NCBI RefSeq assembly: GCF_009761815.1
Contig: NZ_RWIN01000156.1
Location: 1 to 64,000, forward strand
DNA from: Pseudomonas sp. PB120
Lineage (GTDB): Bacteria > Pseudomonadota > Gammaproteobacteria > Pseudomonadales > Pseudomonadaceae
Direction of reading: 5' to 3'
DNA length: 64,000 nt
Shown piece after piece: positions 58,589-64,000 of the stretch (position 1 is the stretch's first letter; every line of letters begins with the position of its first letter). The translations under genes and the position numbers were made by a program. The notes under the pieces are model-generated. The model had not been told where the DNA came from and ran no database searches. It saw only the letters and a program-made list of their open reading frames with translations.

Positions 58589-60091
58589 CTAAAGAAGGGG
58601 ATCAATCGCGCTCAAAGGCGCGTGTGCGCTGTAGTCGTCGGCGAACGGGATGGCCGGTTTGAACAGGGTTTTCCAGTCCGGTTGGCCGAAGGCCCGGTCG
58701 CTGTGACTGCGCATCAGTTTTTCGAATTGTATTTGGGCCTGGCGCTGCAGAGCGGGGTGGTCGGCGCCTTGGACCTGACTGTCCTGCATCACGCAACGGC
58801 CATCGATGTAACTGGCGATGCAGTCGTCCCCGCGTCCGGCCAGCACCAGGTTTTTCAGGGGATCGAACAGCGGCCCCAAATGCTGGCCGCGAAGGCTGAA
58901 CACCGTGATGTCGGCCTTGCATCCCGGCGCCAATCGTCCTAGATCATCACGCCCAAGCGCCTGGGCGCCACCGAGCGTGGCAGCGTTGTACATATCCAGC
59001 GTGCTGGTCAAAGAAGAACCGCCCTCCATCAAACGAGCGATGTTCAGGCCCTGACGCATGTTGTCCAGCAAGTCCGCCGGCCAGGTGTCGGTGCCCAGGG
59101 CGAAGTTGATGCCCTTGGCCCGATAGCGGCCGAATGAGTTCAGCGCCTCGCCATCCCGGGCAAACACCACCGGGCAATGCACCAGGCTCGCGCCGCCATC
59201 CACCACTCGCTGCAGGTCTTCATCGCCACGGGTGTAAATGCCGTGGGGCAGCAAACTGCGCGGGGTCAGCAGGCCCAGATGCTCCAGCCAGCCCAGCGGC
59301 GAAAACCCGCGAAGGCTTTCAACCATCGCCACTTCGCCGAGGCCCTGGCAGCAATGCAGGCGCATCGGCGCGTTCAGCTCGCGGCTCAACGCGGCGGTGC
59401 GTTGCAGCAGCGCCGGGGTGCAGGTCTGGATGCGGTCGGGCAGCAGCGCGCCGCGAATCAGGCCGTCATGTGAACCGTCGAAGTCCTGGAAAAACCGCAC
59501 AGCCGCCTCAAGCCCGGCCATTCCCCTAGGCTCATCCCAGTGATGGGCCAGGGTTCCATCGGCGCGCCAGTAACTCATGCCGCTCATGTAGCAGGGGCCC
59601 AGGTACGTGCGCAGGCCCAACTCGCCAGCGACCTGCGCCACCGCCGCAAACTCGTCGTAAGTCTCGGCCCATTCGCGGTAATACATCGAGGTGATCGGCA
59701 TGGCCGTGGTGATACCGTTGCGGATCAACTGGGTGAAGGCGTAACGGTATTTGAAAACTTCTTCCTCCGGGCTGTAGCTCTCCCGGGGACCAGCGGCCAA
59801 GTAGTCCTCGGACCACATCCGGCCCATGTCGCGCTCGTCGCCGTTATCCAGGGTCAACACCGTGGAATCGAGATCGCCGAGGGCATCCAGGTCGATGAAA
59901 CCGGGACCGATCAACGCGTTGCCATAGTCGACCCGTTCATCCACCGGCCCCGGGTAACCACGGCCGACAAATACGATGCGCGAGCCTTCGAACACCACTT
60001 CGCCGTCGCGCCACAGCACATGCTGCGTACCGTCGAAGCCCACCACGCAACTGGCTTTCAGGGCGACTGTTTTGGCGGGTATGCGCTTCAC
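58589..60091 (-). CDS. amidohydrolase-family protein lacking the N-terminal HxH
   Basis: A 500-residue member of the cytosine deaminase/chlorohydrolase group. The later metal and base positions are visible: LHCCQG (about 247), LLPHGIY (near 287), and LGTDTWPADLLDN (about 337-349). The usual N-terminal GFxxxHxH is replaced by GPGFIDLDALGDLD (near 58-71), with no histidine pair. It may therefore use a different metal site or have lost hydrolase activity. It overlaps the second amidohydrolase gene by 4 bases, so the two are coupled. Confidence 0.85.
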   Translation of the reverse strand: MKRIPAKTVALKASCVVGFDGTQHVLWRDGEVVFEGSRIVFVGRGYPGPVDERVDYGNALIGPGFIDLDALGDLDSTVLTLDNGDERDMGRMWSEDYLAAGPRESYSPEEEVFKYRYAFTQLIRNGITTAMPITSMYYREWAETYDEFAAVAQVAGELGLRTYLGPCYMSGMSYWRADGTLAHHWDEPRGMAGLEAAVRFFQDFDGSHDGLIRGALLPDRIQTCTPALLQRTAALSRELNAPMRLHCCQGLGEVAMVESLRGFSPLGWLEHLGLLTPRSLLPHGIYTRGDEDLQRVVDGGASLVHCPVVFARDGEALNSFGRYRAKGINFALGTDTWPADLLDNMRQGLNIARLMEGGSSLTSTLDMYNAATLGGAQALGRDDLGRLAPGCKADITVFSLRGQHLGPLFDPLKNLVLAGRGDDCIASYIDGRCVMQDSQVQGADHPALQRQAQIQFEKLMRSHSDRAFGQPDWKTLFKPAIPFADDYSAHAPLSAIDPLL

Positions 60092-61284
60092 AAGCGGCTT
60101 TCCAACAGCTGCCCGCCGGAGGCGATCAACTGCCCGGCGCGATAGACCTGCCGCAGCGGCCGCGAGACGACAGCCTCACCCAGCGTCTGTACTGGCATCA
60201 GCAAAAAGTCGGCCGGCTGCCCGACCTCCACGCCGTAACCTTCAACGCCCAATGCTCGGGCGCCATTCACCGTCGCCGCCTCGAACGCCGCCGCCAGTTC
60301 CTCGTCCTTGTTCAAGTCGAATCTAAACGCGAGCAGCATCGCCCGTTCCAGCATGTCGCCATTGCCCATAGGCGACCAGGCATCGCGGATGCCGTCCGAA
60401 CCCAGACACACATTCACCCCGGCTTCGCGCAGCGCGAGAAACGGCGGCACCGCGCAATCGGCCGGGGCAGAACTCATCAATGAAATCCCCAGCGCGGCCA
60501 GACGCTGGGCCACCGGTTTGACCTGACTCCAGGGCAACATGCCCAGGCAATAAGCGTGGCTGATCATCACCCGGCCCTGACGCCCGAAACGCTCGGTGTA
60601 GTCGGCAATCAACGCGACCTGCCAGAGGCCCAGTTCACCTTTGTCGTGCAGGTGAATGTCCACGCCCCGGTCGAATTCGCTGGCCAGTTTGAACACGAAA
60701 TCGAGCTGCGCAATCGGGTCGTTGTCGATGCCGCACGGGTCGAGACCTCCGACGTTTTCCACGCCCAGGGCCATGGCTTCGCGCATCAGTTCGGCGGTGC
60801 CGGGGCGGCTGATCAGGCCGGTTTGCGGGAACACCACCAGTTGCAGGTCGATCAGGTCGCGGTAACGCTCGCGCAGTTGTTGCATGGCTTCGACATGGCG
60901 CAGGCCGAAATCCGGGTCGATGTCGACGTGGCAGCGCAGGGTCAGCGAGCCACGGGCGATGCAGTTTTCCAGCAGCGCACCGGCGCGCTCGGCGATGGGG
61001 CTGTCGACTTCACGCAGCACGCGGCGCTCGTTGCTGATGTAATCCTTCAAGGTCGGACCGGCGCTGTTCGGGCGCCAGGGTTGACCCCAGAGGGTTTTGT
61101 CGAGGTGGACGTGGCTTTCCACCAAAGCCGGGGTGAGCAGCTGGTGTTGGCCGTCGATGTCGGTGGCCGACAGGGCTTCGTTCGAAGCGGGGCGGCGTTG
61201 GCTGAACCGGCCGTCTTCGATCAGCAGGTCTTCGGCGGTGGCGCCGTAGGGGCGCACGTTGCGTAGCCAGCGGGGTTGGGTCAT
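60088..61284 (-). CDS. cytosine deaminase-like amidohydrolase
   Basis: A 398-residue amidohydrolase with a full metal site. The HxH is in VESHVHLDKTLWG (about 56-68); the strand His in IHLHDKGELGL (about 209-219), with the Glu of the cytosine deaminase motif; His in ISHAYCLG; and Asp in LGSDGIRDAW. This is the CodA-like group, which deaminates cytosine, isoguanine or related rings. GAGG lies 6 bases before the ATG. It precedes the HxH-less partner and is separated from the Pot-type transporter genes by the repeat region at 61331. Substrate unknown. Confidence 0.88.
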   Translation of the reverse strand: MTQPRWLRNVRPYGATAEDLLIEDGRFSQRRPASNEALSATDIDGQHQLLTPALVESHVHLDKTLWGQPWRPNSAGPTLKDYISNERRVLREVDSPIAERAGALLENCIARGSLTLRCHVDIDPDFGLRHVEAMQQLRERYRDLIDLQLVVFPQTGLISRPGTAELMREAMALGVENVGGLDPCGIDNDPIAQLDFVFKLASEFDRGVDIHLHDKGELGLWQVALIADYTERFGRQGRVMISHAYCLGMLPWSQVKPVAQRLAALGISLMSSAPADCAVPPFLALREAGVNVCLGSDGIRDAWSPMGNGDMLERAMLLAFRFDLNKDEELAAAFEAATVNGARALGVEGYGVEVGQPADFLLMPVQTLGEAVVSRPLRQVYRAGQLIASGGQLLESRL

Positions 61285-61330
61285 ACGAACCTCATTCAGG
61301 TCTTCTAATTAGCGGTGTTCAGACTGACCT

Positions 61331-61540
61331 CATCGCGAGCAGGCTCGCTCCCACAGTGGTTATGTGTGGGACACAGAATCCGGGGCACACCCGAACTCTG
61401 TGTCTCCCACAGTGGTTTGTGTGGGACACAGGATCCAGGGCACACCCGAACCCTGTGTCTCCCACAGTGGTTTGTGTGGGACACAGAATCCAGGGCAATC
61501 CCCGAACCCTGTGGGAGCGAGCCTGCTCGCGATGGGGGCG
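61331..61540. repeat. REP arms enclosing three hairpin tandem repeats
   Basis: Outer REP arms (CATCGCGAGCAGGCTCGCTC and GAGCGAGCCTGCTCGCGATG) enclose three units of about 50-56 bases starting near 61350, 61406 and 61461. Each unit has GTGGGACACAG and, in the first two, CTGTGTCTCCCAC, so it folds into a hairpin. The units differ by a few bases. They lie between the binding-protein and amidohydrolase genes. Confidence 0.85.
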
Positions 61541-61553
61541 ACTCGGTCTCGGA

Positions 61554-62606
61554 TCAGCCCTTGAGCTTCGCCCAAATGCGGTCCTGCAGCTCCCGCGCCT
61601 TGTTGCTGCACTCTTTCTCAGGCCGCAGGCGCGAGGCGAATTCGTCGGGCATGTTGATGGCGTCCATCACCCGCCATTTGGCGTCGATCAACTTGTCGCT
61701 CTGAATGCCGTTGGCGTAGGCGATGGCGTTGGACACGGCGGCGGCGTTTTCCGGTTTCATCATCCAGTCGATAAAGATCTTCGCGTTACCCGGGTGCGGC
61801 GCGCTTTTCGGTACGGCGAAGTTGTCCTGGAACATCGCCACGCCTTCTTTCGGATACACGTACTTGATCGTGCTCTTCTGCAACGTGGCCCGGGCCGTGG
61901 AACCGTTCCAGTTCTGCATCATGATCACTTCGCCGGAGGCCATGCGGTCGACGGTGTTGTCCGAGCTGTACATCTTCAGGAATGGTTTCTGTTTCTGCAG
62001 CAGCTCGAGGATGCGCTTGGCGTCCTGCGGGTTCTCGCTGCATTCGTCGACGTTCAGGTAATGGCTGGCGGCGTTGATCACGCTGCTGGACGTGTCGAGG
62101 GCCGCGAGCTGGCCTTGCAGTTCCTTGCGTGGTTCGAAGAACTCTTTCCACGAATCGTCCAGCTTGCCGCCAGGCACGCGCGCGCTGTCATAGGAAAACC
62201 CGGTGGTGCCCCACAGGTACGGCGCCGAGAACTTGCGGCCAGGGTCGAAACTCGGGTCGCGGAACGCCGGCTTCACGTACTGGAAGTTCGGAAGGGTCGA
62301 GGTGTCGATTTCCAGCAACAGGTCCTGATTGATCAGCGTGCGCATGATCGATTGCGACGGCACGATCACGTCATACGCCGCGCCACCGGCCTGCAATTTG
62401 GCCAGCAGGGTTTCGTTGCTGTCGTAGCCGTCCATGGTGACCTTGATCCCGGTCTCCTTTTCGAACTTGGCCAGCAGATCGACCGGGTAGTAGTCCGTCC
62501 AGTTGTAGAAGAACAATTCCTTGGGCTCGGCGGCCTGAACACCGAACGCCGTGAAGCAACTCAGGGCCAGGCTGGCGACAGCGAAACGCATGCTTTTTGT
62601 TTTCAT
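61554..62606 (-). CDS. Pot-type polyamine-like ABC binding protein
   Basis: A 350-residue periplasmic binding protein of the PotD/PotF family. The signal peptide ends MRFAVASLALSCFTAFGVQA, then ELFFYNWTDYYPVDLLAKFEKETGI. Later YDVIVPSQSIMRTLI and LWGTTGFSYDS are typical. It may bind a polyamine or another cation or nitrogen compound. The ATG at 62606 is preferred because the signal peptide starts there. The upstream permease gene is 17 bases away. It is the last gene of the transporter block and precedes the amidohydrolase operon after the repeat. Confidence 0.88.
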   Translation of the reverse strand: MKTKSMRFAVASLALSCFTAFGVQAAEPKELFFYNWTDYYPVDLLAKFEKETGIKVTMDGYDSNETLLAKLQAGGAAYDVIVPSQSIMRTLINQDLLLEIDTSTLPNFQYVKPAFRDPSFDPGRKFSAPYLWGTTGFSYDSARVPGGKLDDSWKEFFEPRKELQGQLAALDTSSSVINAASHYLNVDECSENPQDAKRILELLQKQKPFLKMYSSDNTVDRMASGEVIMMQNWNGSTARATLQKSTIKYVYPKEGVAMFQDNFAVPKSAPHPGNAKIFIDWMMKPENAAAVSNAIAYANGIQSDKLIDAKWRVMDAINMPDEFASRLRPEKECSNKARELQDRIWAKLKG

Positions 62607-62623
62607 TACAGAACGCTCCAGAC

Positions 62624-63412
62624 TCATTGTTGTTTGCCGCGCTGTCCCAGCCAGAAGGCCAGCACCACCAGCACGATGGAAATCACCAGCATCAGGGTCG
62701 AGATCGCGTTGATCTCCGGCGTCACGCCGGCCTTGATCGCCGAGAAGATGTACACCGGCAAGGTGGTTGAACCCGGCCCGGCGACAAAAAACGTCATGAT
62801 GAAATCGTCGAGGCTGACCACAAACGCCAGCACCGAACCGGACAACACCGCCGGCCACAACAGCGGCAAGGTCACCCGGCGAAACACCTGCCACGGGTTG
62901 GCGTACAAATCGTTGGCCGCCTCCAGCAGGCTTTTGTCCAGGTCATTGAGCCGCGCACGGATCGGCAAGTAGGCGAAGGGGATGCAGAAGCCGATGTGCG
63001 CGACGATCACCGTCAGCAAGCCGAGCTTGATCCCCAGCGCCATGAACAACAGCAACGTGGCCACGGCGGTGACGATCTCCGGCAGGATCAGCGGCAGGTT
63101 GATCCCGCCCTCGACCATCTTCTGTCCGTAGAACGGCCGATACGTCGCCAGTGCCGCAAGCAGCGCAATGGCGGTGGCGCAGACCGTGGCAATGCTGGCG
63201 ACGATGATTGAGTTCAGCGCCGCCGTCTGGATCGACGGGTTGGCCAGGATTCGCCCGTACCAGGCAAAGGAGAACTCGGTCCATACGGTCGCCGAGCGGT
63301 TGGCGTTGAAGCTGTAGGCAATCAGCACCAGGATCGGCAGGTACAGATACGCCAGCATCAGCAGGCTGACTTCGCGGGTCAGCGGCAGTTTTTTCAGGTG
63401 CAGGGCAATCAT
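62624..63412 (-). CDS. Pot-type ABC permease (PotC-like)
   Basis: A 262-residue inner-membrane permease. The segments include SLLMLAYLYLPILVLIAYSFN and LPLILPEIVTAVATLLLF, and the EAA loop LLEAANDLYANPWQVFRRVTLPLLWPA. Its start overlaps the stop of the upstream PotB-like gene by 4 bases, so they are coupled. It would import the ligand of the downstream binding protein. The cognate ATPase must lie beyond the window. Confidence 0.92.
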   Translation of the reverse strand: MIALHLKKLPLTREVSLLMLAYLYLPILVLIAYSFNANRSATVWTEFSFAWYGRILANPSIQTAALNSIIVASIATVCATAIALLAALATYRPFYGQKMVEGGINLPLILPEIVTAVATLLLFMALGIKLGLLTVIVAHIGFCIPFAYLPIRARLNDLDKSLLEAANDLYANPWQVFRRVTLPLLWPAVLSGSVLAFVVSLDDFIMTFFVAGPGSTTLPVYIFSAIKAGVTPEINAISTLMLVISIVLVVLAFWLGQRGKQQ

Positions 63413-64000
63413 GCGGTAGCTCCCCGACGAAGAGTTTTGGCGGCGCTGCGGCTATACAGGGCGTACAGCACCAGGGACAGCAGCAGAATCCCCAGCAACA
63501 GGAACGACAGCGAACTGCCCAGCGGCCAGTTACGTGCCGTGCCGAACTGTTGCTGGATCAGGTTGCCGATCATCAGCGTTTTGCCGCCGCCGAGAATCGC
63601 CGGGGTGATGAAGGCACCCAGGCTCGGCACGAACACCAGCAGCGCACCGGCAATCACCCCCGGCATCGACAGCGGCAGGATGATCCGTTTCAGCGCGTGC
63701 CAGCGATTGGCGCCGAGGTCGTAGGCGGCTTCCACCAGGCGCCAGTCGAGTTTTTCCAGGGTCGAGTAAATCGGCAAGATCATGAACGGCAGGAAGCTGT
63801 AGACCAGCCCGACGCTGACTGCGAAGTCGTTGTAGAGCAGGGTGATGCCACCGGCCTGAGGGAACAGCGCGTTGAGGCTTTGGGCGACCCAGCCTTGTTC
63901 GCGCAGGATGATCAGCCACGCATAGTTACGGATCAGCAGGTTGGTCCAGAACGGAATGGTGATCAGCAGGACCATGAGGTTGCGTCGGCGCGGGGTCAGG
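63409..64000 (-). CDS. Pot-type ABC permease (PotB-like), partial
   Basis: The C-terminal 197 codons of a PotB-like permease; the frame continues through the window end. The residues LTPRRRNLMVLLITIPFWTN at the cut are internal to PotB proteins, so the true start lies beyond 64000. The EAA loop (VEAAYDLGANRWHALKRIILPLSMPG) and several hydrophobic segments are present. It is coupled to the PotC-like gene. Confidence 0.88.
   Translation of the reverse strand, partial: LTPRRRNLMVLLITIPFWTNLLIRNYAWLIILREQGWVAQSLNALFPQAGGITLLYNDFAVSVGLVYSFLPFMILPIYSTLEKLDWRLVEAAYDLGANRWHALKRIILPLSMPGVIAGALLVFVPSLGAFITPAILGGGKTLMIGNLIQQQFGTARNWPLGSSLSFLLLGILLLSLVLYALYSRSAAKTLRRGATA

Noticed and set aside
61331..61540. 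Possible CRISPR array
   Set aside because: Units are hairpins of unequal length with no unique spacers, no leader and no cas genes.

Overview
The window is a 64 kb piece of a Pseudomonas chromosome, most likely from the P. fluorescens group. The pointers are high GC with strong AGGAGG-type ribosome sites, many REP elements of the form CTGTAGGAGCGAGCTTGCTCGCG, the lexA2-imuA-imuB-dnaE2 mutagenesis cassette, OprD porin, CstA/YbdD, gamma-glutamyl polyamine genes and several TRAP/ABC catabolic islands. No phage, insertion sequence or CRISPR array was seen.

Layout. 1-2140: small lipoproteins (OsmE and an unknown), two small unknown genes and an Rrf2 regulator. 2430-3632: NDH-2-like flavoprotein divergent from the Rrf2 gene. 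3771-7011: polyamine operon (PuuB-type oxidase, XRE-cupin regulator, PuuA-type synthetase). 7345-11884: NarL-type response regulator and Cache histidine kinase divergent from cstA-ybdD, with three TACGTAG repeats between them. 12169-13915: small unknown genes and a diguanylate cyclase. 13976-27591: a long minus-strand catabolic island (OprD porin, secreted PPC protein, aldehyde dehydrogenase, two COG3618 hydrolases, FlK-type thioesterase, TRAP transporter, CoA transferase, crotonase, iron alcohol dehydrogenase) with a divergent LysR regulator. 27726-31293: sorbosone-dehydrogenase-like lipoprotein, a 41-residue protein, an AT-richer PDZ lipoprotein and a putative PD-(D/E)XK protein. 31469-37448: surface-sugar operon (Wzt-type ATPase, acyltransferase, BKACE enzyme, glycosyltransferase, Gfo/Idh oxidoreductase, DegT aminotransferase). 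37997-38084: tRNA-Ser(UGA).

38208-44225: housekeeping and transport genes (Bax inhibitor-1 family, Lrp, EamA, FUSC, GapN, Dyp peroxidase). 44445-51879: a tight eight-gene operon with a GntR/UTRA regulator, an AprA-like flavoprotein, an AprB-like two-cluster ferredoxin, a nitrate/sulfonate-type ABC transporter, a HEAT-repeat protein and a DUF971 protein. This is the best candidate for an undescribed system. 52008-57739: the LexA2-controlled mutasome. 57914-64000: flavin reductase, two cytosine-deaminase-like amidohydrolases and a Pot-type ABC transporter cut by the window end.

Three assemblies deserve attention: the AprBA-like/ABC/HEAT/DUF971 operon, the BKACE enzyme beside an N-acyltransferase in a sugar cluster, and the 10-12 kb catabolic island whose substrate is not obvious. 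Start sites were chosen from ribosome-binding sites and overlaps; functions are from recognised motifs and family knowledge, with no database search.
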